33,322 nt of DNA from a candidate division TM6 bacterium UASB124 (GCA_945897315.1 CAMDFF010000009.1:1-33322), one strand, 5' to 3'. Counted from the first letter of the stretch, positions 8,394-17,782 are shown. Notes: generated from the letters alone by a model not told the origin. Made by a program: numbers and translations.

Positions 8394-8438
8394 AAGCAGA
8401 GAGGGCTGCAATATTTCTATCACAGCCCTCTCTTTGTT
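8394..8438 (-). terminator. hairpin downstream of large exported protein 1
   Basis: Inverted arms gagagggctg and cagccctctc lie about 60 nt past the stop of the 8500-12861 gene. The surrounding 100 bp are almost identical to the region after its paralog (13172-13219). There is no obvious T-run, so it may act as an mRNA 3'-end stabiliser or a weak terminator. Confidence 0.6.
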
Positions 8439-8499
8439 AAGACTCCATTATTATAATACCATTACATCAGTATTATTTTTCACGACTGCAGCTCATGGC

Positions 8500-11400
8500 T
8501 TATTTTTTGCCCCGCGCCGGCCTTGTTTTTGGACGGGCACCCTCTGCAGTTTTAGCAGCACTACCCTTCTTAATTGCATCAGCAAGCTTTACCTCAGGTG
8601 TCGCACCTGTTGCACCTGTCATAGCTATTAAAGCATTTTTAGCCTCGTCTAAACGTCTTTGCTTATCCGGCATAGCTGTTGTGTTTTTTGGATTATTAAA
8701 AACGCTCAAAGCATCCAAATAAAGCTGATACTTCTTTGCTTGCGCTGCCGGAGAAGCTACTTGGCCACCGCCAACTGTTTTGTTGCTAGAAGAAGCTAAC
8801 GCAATTGCATCAGCAAGCTTTGCCTCAGGTGTCGCACCTGTCGCACCTGTCGCAAGAATCAAATTATCCTGTGCAGCAACCAATGCTCTCTGAGCAGTTC
8901 CTAATGCAGTTTTTGCGTTTTTTAATTCAGTTATTGTCGCCGTCTTTTTCTCTTGATTAGCATTTGATGATGCTGCATTTGCAGCAGTTGATGCAGTTGT
9001 TGCGCTTGCTAGTCTAGCAGTAGCCGCGCTAACTGCAGTCTTAGCTAAGGTGTACGCTTTATTCATGATTTCAACTGCAGCCAACCTGCCTGCATTCTTA
9101 GCAGCTGTAAGATCAGACTTTGCTGTCGCTGTCTTTAACGCTCCCTCTGTTGTAGTATTCGAAGCACGCAGATAAGCCATGTACGCTTCTGATTGCGCGA
9201 CCAGAGAAGCTACTTGGCCAGCACCACCTGCTTTATCGCCAGGAGAAGCTAACACAATTGCAGCGTCAAGCTTTACCTGATCTGTCGCACCTGCTGGCAG
9301 AGTTGCTGTCACACCTGTTGCAAGAATCAAATTGTTCTGTGCAGTAACCAATGTTGCCTGAGCAGTTGTTGATGCTGTTGTTGCGTTTGTTAATTCAGTT
9401 GTTGCTGCAGTCTTTTGGTCTTGAGTAGCAGTTGATGATGCTGCATTTGCAGCAGTTGATGCAGTTGTTGCCGTTGCTAGTCTAGCAGTAGCCACAGTAG
9501 CTGCAGTATTTGCCGATGTGTAAGCTGTATACATAATTCGAGTTGCAGCTTGCTTGCCTGCATTCTTAGCAGCTGTAAGATCAGGCCTTGCTGTAACTAG
9601 CATTAATGCTACTTCTGTCGTCACATTCTGAGCAAGCAGATAAGCCATGTACGCATCTGATTGCAATTGCTGTGAGGCTGCAACAGTAGGTACACCACTA
9701 GGAGCTGCTTTTTTAATAGCATCAATAAGTTTTGCTGCTTCTGTTGCACCTGTCGCACCTGTTGCACGCATCAAATTCTGCTGCGCAACAGCCAATCCTG
9801 TTGGAGCTGTTCCAGAGACACTTGCCGCCGTGTAGGCTGCATAGGTAATTGCCATTGCAGCTTTCTGGCAAGCTGTTTTAGCAGCCTCAAGATCAGTCAA
9901 CGCTGTCACTTTCCTTAAGCCTTCTTCTTTCGCTGCTTTTGTCTCAGCCGTAGCGCCTAGGTAAGCCATGTACGCATCTGATTGCTGTCCCTGTGTGCCA
10001 GCTTGTGGTGCACCAGCAGGATTTGCTTTGTTAATCGCAGCTTCAATATTTGCCTCACCTGTTGCACGTATCAAATTCTGCTGCGCAGTAGCCAATACTG
10101 CTTGATCTGCTCCAGAGGCACTTGCCGCCTTATAAGCTGCATAAGTAATTACAATTGCAGCTTTCTGGCCTGCTGCTGCAGCCGCGGTAATTCCAGTTGC
10201 GGTAACATCAGTTATTGCTGTAGCTAGCTTTAATGCTGCTTCTGTCGTCACATTCGGAGCAAGCAGATAAGCCATATAAGCATCTGATTGCAGCTGCTGG
10301 GAGAGAGCCGAAGCATAGAGGGAAGGAACGGTAGTATCTGCTTTTCTAATAGCAGCAGCAAGATCCGTTACACCACACGCTTTCATTAAATTGTTCTGTG
10401 GATTAGCCAATGCTGTTAGAGCATTTGCTTTGTCCGCCGCTGTTGCCGCATCGTACGTAGCTTTTGCTGTTTTGTAAGCTGCATAGGTAATTGCCATTGC
10501 AGCTGTCTGGCCTGCTGTTTTAGCAGCTTCAAGATCATTCAACGCTGTCATTTTCTTTAAGTCTGTTTCTTTCGCTACTTTTGTCTCAGCCGTAGCGGCC
10601 AGGTAAGCCATGTACGCATCTGATTGCTCTCGCTCTGAGCCAGCTTGTGGAGGAGTAGGTGGCGGTTGTACGCCAGCACCAGCACCTGTGTCAGCACCTG
10701 CACCAGCACCTGCGCCAGCACCAGAAGCAGCACCAGAACCTGATCCAGCACCTGCGCCAGCACCAGAACCAGCACCAGAACCTGATCCAGCACCTCCGCC
10801 TGCACCTGTGTCAGCACCAGATCCAGCACCTGCGCCAGCACCAGGTTGACCAGCTCGAACATTTGTATATAAAGCACCGGCAACATCGGTTGCTGCAATG
10901 CTCCCTGCGACTGTTGCAGCTACGAACATAAAGCCACTTGCGATTGTCCCGTCAGTTGCGCTAACAGGCATTAGCGTCCATTGGTTGCCATTATATGTAG
11001 CAAGCTGATCACGAGAAGTAACCGCCATAGCTGATATTCCACTGATACCGCATATCGATTGAAATAGAACTGGAGCCGTCGTAGCTGGTGAAGCAGCTAT
11101 GGATATGGTACTTGGCAACCGAGTCCAATTAAATTTAGTAGCAGCAAGCGCACCTACCCACGCGTTACCGCTCATATCAAGAATGTATACGGTTCCATCT
11201 TTTGCTTGTGATACTTGTTTTACCTTGACATCAGCTGGTCCATCTTGCACAAGTGCAGCACCAAGGCCCATTGACCGGAACAACAGATTTGTTTTATTAA
11301 TGACTAATATAGTGTTCATTCTGCCTGAAGCAATACTGATGAATTCTCCCTTGCTTATTGCGGCCACTTTAGCAAATGCAAACGTAGGAGCTGTTGCTTT

Positions 11401-12861
11401 GTAAACAAAACCATCAGCAAGAGCTGCATACACTTCGCCATCATCATTAGCAGCAAGCATATCGATATTACCTGTTAGCCCTGTTGCTGGCAGAGCAGTC
11501 CAAGAGCTTGTGCTGTTAAATGGTTTCTTGGTCAACAGCATTGAGTTATCACCAGATATAGCATATGCCGTTACGCTCTTATCAGCGTTTGTTACCATGC
11601 AGAAATCTTGCGAGCTATAATCATCATCCATCTCAAATGACGATGGAGCAGCAGTTTGTACGCTGCTAATAGCAACATTGCTCCATAAAGACATACCGTA
11701 GAGGGCAGAGAAGCTAAAATATTTCAGCTTGCCCTTAAGCAAAGAAAAAACATTAGCAGCAACTTTTTGCCCTGGTAAGGGATATCCCTCCATATAATCA
11801 AAAATAATAGCGTAGGTACTTGCGTCTGCGCCCTGAGCCTTAGTCTCAATACGAATAGTTCCTCTTTCCTTGCTAACGGAAAAACGTACGTCAATGGGCA
11901 TGGTGCCTGTAGCTGGAGCAACAGCATTATTATTAAAATTTAACGTACCAGCAGCCCGTGTATATGTTCCGTTAGGAACACTTTCGCTCTTACCAGGGCT
12001 GGTACCAATAACCATATCAACGCGGTCAGCATAAACAGTTAACCTGAGAGCATTATCCAAAGCATTGGAACCAGCAGGCAAACTTGCAGGGTCTGGCACA
12101 AAGCAGGCAGAAACGCTCATCGACGACGCAGCAGAAACTTTTGGATTAGCTGTACATTCAACAACGCCTTCATCCAGTTCAGGTAGTTTCCATGCCTCGA
12201 AATAAGAAGGGAAAACTAGCTCGCCCCCCGTGTCAACACGGTAAGAAGCAGCTGGCAATTCTTGCTGCACTAAAAATGCCTTCTGCTGCACATTGGTTAT
12301 CCTGTCGTTCCCTCTTCCTATTGCAACAAATTTTATAAGGTTAGCAGGGTCGCTTATTGGCTTAGCTTTGAATACCTCTCTAGAACCGGAATTATTCTTC
12401 CAGTCAGGATAGGTAAGAAACTCCGTGTACGGTGCAGCAGGTTTCCCTTCGACTGGCGTTGGTCGCGACCACACCGTCATAGTCTCCTGGTGTTGGTTTA
12501 ATTCAACACGAAAATCTGTCGATTCATTTGACAGATATGAGGTTTTCTTTGGATAGTAATAAAACTTGTCGCCCCAGGCTAAACATGTCCCAATCAAATC
12601 GTTCTTACCCTCTGTATGATCCATTTTATTACTAATCTGAAAGTAAAGCCTTTGATTCTCGTCCTTAAGTGGAGAGAAAAGCATTCCAATGAATTGGGGA
12701 TTCGTTTCAGCCTTTTTAGTAAATTCGAGAACTACATAACCAGGAATCGGCAACGCATTCGGCAACCAATCTGTCGATTTAAAGGGGTGACCATACCCAA
12801 CCGCCACAACGGCAAAAACTAACGTCAGCCAGAAGCTGTTTTTGAAACAACGTAACAACAT
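8500..12861 (-). CDS. large exported repeat protein, paralog 1
   Basis: The protein has 1453 aa. The ATG at 12861 was chosen for its gaaagg Shine-Dalgarno and because it begins the signal peptide (MLLRCFKNSFWLTLVFAVVA). Region order: N-terminal domain (about 25-200); a second domain marked by GVVECT and ADASTYAIIF (about 215-400); propeller-like repeats (about 445-665) with blades such as VSQAKDGTVYILDMSGNAW, resembling tectonin repeats; a Gly/Ala/Ser hinge (about 672-735); five Ala-rich repeats beginning SDAYMAYL or SEAYMAYL plus a partial sixth; and a basic tail ending RPARGKK. The first two domains may be related to the farnesoic-acid-methyltransferase-like fold, which is a weak guess. Probably surface or secreted; function unknown. 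It is a tandem paralog of the next two genes. Confidence 0.85.
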   Translation of the reverse strand: MLLRCFKNSFWLTLVFAVVAVGYGHPFKSTDWLPNALPIPGYVVLEFTKKAETNPQFIGMLFSPLKDENQRLYFQISNKMDHTEGKNDLIGTCLAWGDKFYYYPKKTSYLSNESTDFRVELNQHQETMTVWSRPTPVEGKPAAPYTEFLTYPDWKNNSGSREVFKAKPISDPANLIKFVAIGRGNDRITNVQQKAFLVQQELPAASYRVDTGGELVFPSYFEAWKLPELDEGVVECTANPKVSAASSMSVSACFVPDPASLPAGSNALDNALRLTVYADRVDMVIGTSPGKSESVPNGTYTRAAGTLNFNNNAVAPATGTMPIDVRFSVSKERGTIRIETKAQGADASTYAIIFDYMEGYPLPGQKVAANVFSLLKGKLKYFSFSALYGMSLWSNVAISSVQTAAPSSFEMDDDYSSQDFCMVTNADKSVTAYAISGDNSMLLTKKPFNSTSSWTALPATGLTGNIDMLAANDDGEVYAALADGFVYKATAPTFAFAKVAAISKGEFISIASGRMNTILVINKTNLLFRSMGLGAALVQDGPADVKVKQVSQAKDGTVYILDMSGNAWVGALAATKFNWTRLPSTISIAASPATTAPVLFQSICGISGISAMAVTSRDQLATYNGNQWTLMPVSATDGTIASGFMFVAATVAGSIAATDVAGALYTNVRAGQPGAGAGAGSGADTGAGGGAGSGSGAGSGAGAGAGSGSGAASGAGAGAGAGADTGAGAGVQPPPTPPQAGSEREQSDAYMAYLAATAETKVAKETDLKKMTALNDLEAAKTAGQTAAMAITYAAYKTAKATYDAATAADKANALTALANPQNNLMKACGVTDLAAAIRKADTTVPSLYASALSQQLQSDAYMAYLLAPNVTTEAALKLATAITDVTATGITAAAAAGQKAAIVITYAAYKAASASGADQAVLATAQQNLIRATGEANIEAAINKANPAGAPQAGTQGQQSDAYMAYLGATAETKAAKEEGLRKVTALTDLEAAKTACQKAAMAITYAAYTAASVSGTAPTGLAVAQQNLMRATGATGATEAAKLIDAIKKAAPSGVPTVAASQQLQSDAYMAYLLAQNVTTEVALMLVTARPDLTAAKNAGKQAATRIMYTAYTSANTAATVATARLATATTASTAANAASSTATQDQKTAATTELTNATTASTTAQATLVTAQNNLILATGVTATLPAGATDQVKLDAAIVLASPGDKAGGAGQVASLVAQSEAYMAYLRASNTTTEGALKTATAKSDLTAAKNAGRLAAVEIMNKAYTLAKTAVSAATARLASATTASTAANAASSNANQEKKTATITELKNAKTALGTAQRALVAAQDNLILATGATGATPEAKLADAIALASSSNKTVGGGQVASPAAQAKKYQLYLDALSVFNNPKNTTAMPDKQRRLDEAKNALIAMTGATGATPEVKLADAIKKGSAAKTAEGARPKTRPARGKK
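8720..10626 (-). repeat. tandem Ala-rich coding repeats (five units plus a partial)
   Basis: Units begin with (Q)S(D/E)AYMAYL at about 10626, 10290, 9983, 9663 and 9195 on the minus strand, with a degenerate start at about 8741. Unit lengths are about 336, 307, 320, 468 and 454 nt. Units 1 and 3 resemble each other (ATAETK, DLEAAKTA, AMAITYAAY), as do 2 and 4 (NVTTE), which suggests duplication of a two-unit block. Units 4 and 5 share an extra Ala/Thr segment. Units end near NLxxATG, ATGATP, AAIxxA. Confidence 0.88.
10672..10848 (-). repeat. simple-sequence DNA encoding a Gly/Ala/Ser hinge
   Basis: Near-repeats of gcacctgcgcca/gcaccagaacc form a hexanucleotide-like array of about 180 bp. On the minus strand it encodes about 60 residues of almost only G, A, S, with a few D and T. 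Such arrays change length by slippage; here in-frame changes would alter the hinge between the propeller and the repeat array. Confidence 0.9.
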
Positions 12862-12960
12862 AATTAAACCTTTCTTATGAATTAATAAATTACAAATACG
12901 CTCCACTCTTCATTCTGAAGTATAAAAAAATAGCCTCATGCACTTCTAGACATTTACTCT
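12862..12960 (-). promoter_or_regulatory. conserved leader/promoter region of paralog 1
   Basis: The sequence upstream of the gene matches that upstream of paralog 2 (15272-15360), including the block gaagtataaaaaaatagcc. On the minus strand this holds a TATACT hexamer that could be a -10 element; no good -35 is evident. The remainder of the 12862-13252 gap holds the terminator at 13058-13119 and the hairpin at 13172-13219. I see no supportable gene in it. Confidence 0.4.
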
Positions 12961-13057
12961 TTTGCCTGTAGTAACTGCATAAAAATGTCCGGTTCTAACT
13001 CCTTAGAAATCTCCTCTGCTTGCAAAGAAGATATAGGTAAAAGCTCCTCAAACGCGC

Positions 13058-13119
13058 AAAAAAAGCCCCCCTTGCTTAGGCTTGGATTTTTGACAATCCT
13101 CAAGTCTAAGCAAGGGGGG
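13058..13119 (-). terminator. rho-independent terminator for paralog 2
   Basis: On the minus strand, two 19-nt arms (13101-13119 and 13066-13084) pair with one G·U. They carry six G:C pairs at the base and are followed by a run of seven U (13058-13064). This is a textbook terminator about 130 nt past the stop of the 13253-15271 gene. Confidence 0.93.
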
Positions 13120-13171
13120 ACTATGAAAATGCTGAAAGTAAGGGGCTTGCTATAATGACAGCCCTGACTAC

Positions 13172-13219
13172 TAACCAAGAGAGGGCTGCAATATTTCTAT
13201 CACAGCCCTCTCTTGGTTA
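13172..13219 (-). terminator. 17-bp hairpin downstream of paralog 2
   Basis: Perfect 17-nt arms (13172-13188 and 13203-13219, core aagagagggctg) have a 14-nt loop. It is a near copy of the hairpin at 8394-8438. It has no U-tract; the true terminator lies just beyond it. Confidence 0.75.
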
Positions 13220-13252
13220 AGACTCCATTATTATAATACCATTACATCAGTA

Positions 13253-15271
13253 TTATTTTTTCACGACCGTAGCTGATGGCTTATTTTTTGCCCCATGCAC
13301 CTGCCTTGGTTTTAGACTGGCAGGCTGTGCAGTTTTAGCAGCACTACCCTTCTTAATTGCATCAGCAAGCTTTGCTTCATCTGTTGCGCCTGTTGCCCCT
13401 GTGATACCTATTAAAGCATTTTCAGCAGCGCCTAAACGTTTTTTCTTATCACTCTTACCTTTTGGTGTTTTTGCATTATTAAAAGCCCTCAGAGCATTCA
13501 TATAAAGATTATACTTCTCTGCTTGCGCTGCCTGAGGATCTACTTCGCCACCGCGAACATCACCTGTTTTACGGCTAGGAGAATCCAGCGCAATTGTAGC
13601 GTCAGGCTTTGCCTGAGGTGTCGGACCTGTCGGAAGAATCAAATCATGAGAAGAAGCCAACGCAATTGCAGCGTCAAGCTTTGCCTTAGGTGTCGCACCT
13701 GTCGCACCTGTCGCAAGAATCAAATCATTCTGTGCACTAACCAATGCCGCTTGAGCAGCTGCTGATGCAGTTTTTGCGTTTGTTAATTCAGTTTGTGCTG
13801 TTGTTACTGCCGCAGGGTTGACTGGCGTAGCATAATTAGCTATTTTTAGTGCTTTTTCCTTAGCTATTACTCCAGCAGCAGCCTGACGATACACAGTCTT
13901 AGCTGAGGTATAAGCTGTATACATGATTGCAATTACAGCTGCCTTGTCTGCTTTCTTATCTTCTACCAGATCAGTCTTTACTGTCTGTATTTGTGATTTA
14001 TCTTCTGATGGAGCAGCAGTTTGTACCTTGCTAATAGCAACATTGCTCCATAGCGACATAGCATAATAGGCAGAGAAGCTAAAATATTTCAGATTGCCCT
14101 TAAGCAAAGAAAAAACATTAGCAGCAACTTTTTGCCCTGGTAATGGATCTCCCTCCATATAATCAAAAATAATAGCATATGTACTTGCGTCTGCGCCCTG
14201 AGCTTTCGTCTCAATACGAATAGTTCCTCTTGCCCTGCTAATCGTAAAACGTACATCAATAGGCACTGTGCCTGTATCTGGAGCAACAGCTTTGTTGTTA
14301 ATAATTTTCACACCAGGAGCAAGCCTTGGAGTCATGGTTCCGCCAGGAATATTTGTTACCGTACCAGGTGTATTCCCAATAGCCATCTCAACACGGTCAT
14401 TAAAAACAGCTAATCTGAGAGCATTATCGAGAGCATTAACCCCACTCGCAGGTTCTGGTACAAAACAGAAACACATGCTTGATTGATCAGGATTCTGATT
14501 AGGTGATGGATTAAGGTCTGCTGTACATTCAACAACGCCTTCATCCACTACCGGTAGTTGCCATGCATCAAAAAAAGACGGACAATGCATATCGCCCCCC
14601 GTGTCAACACGGTAAGGAACCCCTGGCAATTCTTGCCGAAGCAAAATTGATTTCTGCTTCACGTTGGTTATCCTGTCGCCCCCTCTTCCTATTGCAACAA
14701 AATTTATACGGTCGGCAAAATTGCTCATTGGATAAGCTCTCAATACCTCAGTACTTTTATCTAGTTTACCACTACCCCTCTCAGGATTATCCCAGTCAGG
14801 ATAGGTAAGCAAAGTCGTGTAGGGTACAGCAGGTTTCCCTTCGGCTGGCGTTGGTCGCGACCACACCGTCATAGTCTGCTGGTATTGGTTTAATTCAACA
14901 CGAAAATCTGTCGATTCATTTAACAGATATGAGTTTTTCTTTGGATAGTAATAAAACTTGTCGCCCCAGGCTAAACATGTCCCAAACAAATCGTTGCGAC
15001 CCTCTTTGTGATTCGTCTTATTACTAATCTGTAAGTAAAGCCGTTGCTTAGTATCTCCATTAACCGGAGAGAAAAGAATAGGGATGTACTGGGGATTCGT
15101 TTCAGCCTTTTTAGTAAATTCGAGAACTACATAACCAGGAATCGGCAACTCATTCTCCAACCAATCTGTCGGTTTAAAGACGTGATCACCATCACATTGA
15201 CCATACCCAACTGCCACAACGGCAAAAACTAACGTCAGCCAGAAGCTGTTTTTGAAACGATACAACAACAT
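13253..15271 (-). CDS. large exported repeat protein, paralog 2 (no propeller)
   Basis: The protein has 672 aa, starting at the ATG at 15271 after gaaaggg, with signal peptide MLLYRFKNSFWLTLVFAVVA. Residues 1 to about 415 align closely with paralog 1, including shared blocks such as ESTDFRVELNQ, TMTVWSRPTP, FVAIGRG, GVVECTA and KAQGADASTYAIIFDYMEG. Directly after VQTAAPS it jumps to Ala-rich repeat sequence (AYTSAKT, NDLILATGATGATPKAKLDAAI). The propeller region, the Gly/Ser hinge and most of the repeat units seen in paralog 1 are therefore absent. The C-terminus is basic (KPSATVVKK). Function unknown; likely exported to the periplasm or surface. It arose by tandem duplication with paralog 1, as both flanks are also shared. 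Confidence 0.87.
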   Translation of the reverse strand: MLLYRFKNSFWLTLVFAVVAVGYGQCDGDHVFKPTDWLENELPIPGYVVLEFTKKAETNPQYIPILFSPVNGDTKQRLYLQISNKTNHKEGRNDLFGTCLAWGDKFYYYPKKNSYLLNESTDFRVELNQYQQTMTVWSRPTPAEGKPAVPYTTLLTYPDWDNPERGSGKLDKSTEVLRAYPMSNFADRINFVAIGRGGDRITNVKQKSILLRQELPGVPYRVDTGGDMHCPSFFDAWQLPVVDEGVVECTADLNPSPNQNPDQSSMCFCFVPEPASGVNALDNALRLAVFNDRVEMAIGNTPGTVTNIPGGTMTPRLAPGVKIINNKAVAPDTGTVPIDVRFTISRARGTIRIETKAQGADASTYAIIFDYMEGDPLPGQKVAANVFSLLKGNLKYFSFSAYYAMSLWSNVAISKVQTAAPSEDKSQIQTVKTDLVEDKKADKAAVIAIMYTAYTSAKTVYRQAAAGVIAKEKALKIANYATPVNPAAVTTAQTELTNAKTASAAAQAALVSAQNDLILATGATGATPKAKLDAAIALASSHDLILPTGPTPQAKPDATIALDSPSRKTGDVRGGEVDPQAAQAEKYNLYMNALRAFNNAKTPKGKSDKKKRLGAAENALIGITGATGATDEAKLADAIKKGSAAKTAQPASLKPRQVHGAKNKPSATVVKK

Positions 15272-15533
15272 AATTAACCCTTTCTTCTGAATTAATAAAT
15301 TACCAATACATTCCACTCTCTGTTTTGAAGTATAAAAAAATAGCCTTATGTACTTCTAGTTTTTTAGTCTTTCGCCTAAAAAATCGCTGTAATAAAGGAA
15401 TGCACCACCCTTCCCGTCACCATCCGCATTCGTCCTCTAGCAGAGCATTTACAAACACACCCATATCAAACACTCTGCAGTTCATACAAATGAAGAACAT
15501 GAAAATATGCGGCATACCCAATAAATTCCAAAG

Positions 15534-15563
15534 AAAAAAGGGCCGCCGTTGCTGCCCTTTTTT
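15534..15563 (-). terminator. terminator for paralog 3
   Basis: aaaaaagggc (15534-15543) and gccctttttt (15554-15563) form a stem followed by a U-tract on the minus strand, 26 nt past the stop of the 15590-17587 gene. The stretch 15272-15533 contains the leader of paralog 2 and otherwise nothing I can assign. Confidence 0.88.
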
Positions 15564-15589
15564 AAAATTACCTAGTGAGATAACTATAT

Positions 15590-17587
15590 TTATTTTCTGA
15601 AACCTCTAGCTTTATTAGCTTTTTTAGTAGGCCCTTTAGCAGGCGCTTTCTTTTTAGCTTCATTAAGTCTGTTTTTTTGCCCAGTTTGCCGTGCATCATA
15701 TGCCTTAACCATAGTAGAAGTAGTCGCTCCATCAGCAACAGCCTTAGCAGCATCAACAACAGTAGGCTTAAATGCAGCAATAAGAGAAGTAATGTCTACA
15801 TCAAGAACCGCTTTGTTCGAGTCTGTTTTAGCAGTATTCCACGTCGCATAATCTTTCGCATATTTATTGTAGGCAAGCGCAATGGCTCGTTCCGCTAACG
15901 TTGGTTTTGTAGGAGCGCCACCGATGTCCACTGTTTTTGTCGTTCCGGGTGGCGTGTTTTTAGCTGCATCTAATTTTGCAGCAGCGGCAGCGGCATCAGA
16001 GATGGCCTTTGCAGCAGCGGCGGCAGCAGCATCAGAGGCTGCCTTTGCAGCAACAGCAGCGGCGGCAGCTTTTTGTTGCTGCATAATCAATAGCTGTACA
16101 CCCGATTGTGGAAAATTGGTGTACAGATTACCATCAGCATCAAACAACGCCACATTACCTGAAGCATCGGCCGTTACACTAACAAATCCATACGCTGGCA
16201 TTTGTGGGTTATTCTCACTTGGCATGAGCGACCATGCAGTGCCATTAAACACAGCCACCTGTTGCTGCATCGTAATACCGTACATATTTGTTGCGTTTAC
16301 TACATTAATTGACTGCAATAAAAGTGGCTGTGCCGCTGTACCTACCGTAACTGTGCTTGGTGTGAATTTAGCCCACGTCGTTGCTGCAGCCTTTTTAATC
16401 CAGAGAATACCTGCTGAATCAATGGCACCAACTGTACCATCACTGCCCTGCGATACATCAATTATTTTCAGTCCTGCTTGAGGAATTTCTTGTACTGCAA
16501 CGACAGGATTCCCACTGATGCGCCACAAAGCATCTGCTTGATCTATCATAAATAGTGTATCAGCTTGTCCAGAAGCAATTGTAAGAGGCTTGCCTTTATT
16601 GATACCCGCCAACAAAACATAGGGACCAGCTACTGCCGGCGCTTTATAAACACTCCCGTCCATAAGAGCAACAAAACATTGCTTTGCAGAATTAATACAA
16701 AAGCATGCAATTCTATTTGCTGTTGCAATCAAGCCTGGCAATAGTACCTGAGGAGACTGCCAGGTATTCAGCAACTGTGTTATATCGTCGCTCACAGAAT
16801 AAACTTGGTTCATGGTTGTTAATGTAGTTTCGTTCATAGAAACTGCATACGCAGCAACAGCACCATTAGCATCAGAGCTCAACGCAATGGTATCAGTATC
16901 AGCAATTTTTTGCGTAAACCAGGCAGGCTCTACGGGGTCCAAGGAGGTAATAACAACATTGGTAACTATATTTGATTTCGCAAGGCTACCAAAGCTGAAA
17001 TAATTAGCATTCCCCTTGAAACGACCAAATGCATTCGGCGTCACACCATTAATAGGAGTGTAATCGCTAAATGTTAAAATAGTCGCATATGCACTAGCAT
17101 CAGCTCCTTGTGGTTTTGTTTTCACTACAAGCAGTTTAATATCTTGGTTAATTTCAAAGCGTACATCCATAGGCGCTGTAAAAATAGGTGGCTGATTATT
17201 GAAAGACCATGTTGCTGCAACGGCCGCTGGCGCAACACCAAAGGCAACCGATATGCTGTTTGCAGTAGCTGCCGTACCGCCGCCAAGCGATACCGTAAGC
17301 ATATTGCTACAATCAAGAGCGCCATCACCGACTAAGCCAAACGTCAAACTTGGAGCACTTAATGTTGATAGCGTACATTCAACAACACCGCGTCCACTAC
17401 TCGGCAACATCCACTTTTGATAAAATGATGGAAAGCTAAGACCGGCAGCACCCACTGTTGTAAAAGATGCAGGAGCTGGGTTTGCCTGCACCGCCACTAC
17501 TGTTGCGAAAGCTGTTGGCACCGTACAAACCAAAGAGCACAGCACAGCAAGTGCTGGCCTAAAACTTTGCTGTATGAATTGTTTCAT
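15590..17587 (-). CDS. large exported repeat protein, paralog 3
   Basis: The protein has 665 aa, with AAAGGAG before the ATG and a signal peptide (about residues 1-29). It lacks the first N-terminal domain of paralogs 1 and 2. It keeps the second one: SFPSFYQKWMLP with GVVECT near residue 68, and KPQGADASAYATIL with NYFSFGSL up to about residue 215. Propeller-like blades follow (about 230-500; IIDVSQGSDGTVGAIDSAGILWI). Next come an Ala/Lys-rich probable coiled coil (about 505-560) and a basic Lys/Ala tail ending KKANKARGFRK. Exported protein of unknown function, more distant from the other two paralogs. The propeller may bind glycans or proteins, as tectonins do, which is inference. Confidence 0.86.
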   Translation of the reverse strand: MKQFIQQSFRPALAVLCSLVCTVPTAFATVVAVQANPAPASFTTVGAAGLSFPSFYQKWMLPSSGRGVVECTLSTLSAPSLTFGLVGDGALDCSNMLTVSLGGGTAATANSISVAFGVAPAAVAATWSFNNQPPIFTAPMDVRFEINQDIKLLVVKTKPQGADASAYATILTFSDYTPINGVTPNAFGRFKGNANYFSFGSLAKSNIVTNVVITSLDPVEPAWFTQKIADTDTIALSSDANGAVAAYAVSMNETTLTTMNQVYSVSDDITQLLNTWQSPQVLLPGLIATANRIACFCINSAKQCFVALMDGSVYKAPAVAGPYVLLAGINKGKPLTIASGQADTLFMIDQADALWRISGNPVVAVQEIPQAGLKIIDVSQGSDGTVGAIDSAGILWIKKAAATTWAKFTPSTVTVGTAAQPLLLQSINVVNATNMYGITMQQQVAVFNGTAWSLMPSENNPQMPAYGFVSVTADASGNVALFDADGNLYTNFPQSGVQLLIMQQQKAAAAAVAAKAASDAAAAAAAKAISDAAAAAAKLDAAKNTPPGTTKTVDIGGAPTKPTLAERAIALAYNKYAKDYATWNTAKTDSNKAVLDVDITSLIAAFKPTVVDAAKAVADGATTSTMVKAYDARQTGQKNRLNEAKKKAPAKGPTKKANKARGFRK

Positions 17588-17782
17588 AAAAACTCCTTTT
17601 TACTCGATTACTTCTGAAACACAAAACGAATATTATTGTAGCTACGCCCCTCCTGCTTTTGCTAGCCTTTTGTCATTAGCTGTAAAAATCACAGCAGCTG
17701 TTGAACTTATCAGTCAATAGCCTTGCCCAAGCTAAAAGCTATGATAAACTCGCTGCTATAAACCAACTTAAAAAAGGTCTAG

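Noticed and set aside
8720-10848. CRISPR-like array
   Set aside because: The repeats are long, coding, in frame and degenerate, without unique spacers.
10610-10849. Plus-strand Pro/Ala-rich ORF
   Set aside because: It is the antisense reading of the Gly/Ala/Ser hinge DNA; composition only.
12954-13178. 74-codon minus-strand ORF with an acidic C-terminal part
   Set aside because: It spans the terminator at 13058-13119 and a hairpin arm, lacks a clear ribosome site, and has no recognisable domain.
15325-15600. 91-codon plus-strand ORF between paralogs 2 and 3
   Set aside because: It overlaps the terminator at 15534-15563; low-complexity His/Ser content; no ribosome site.
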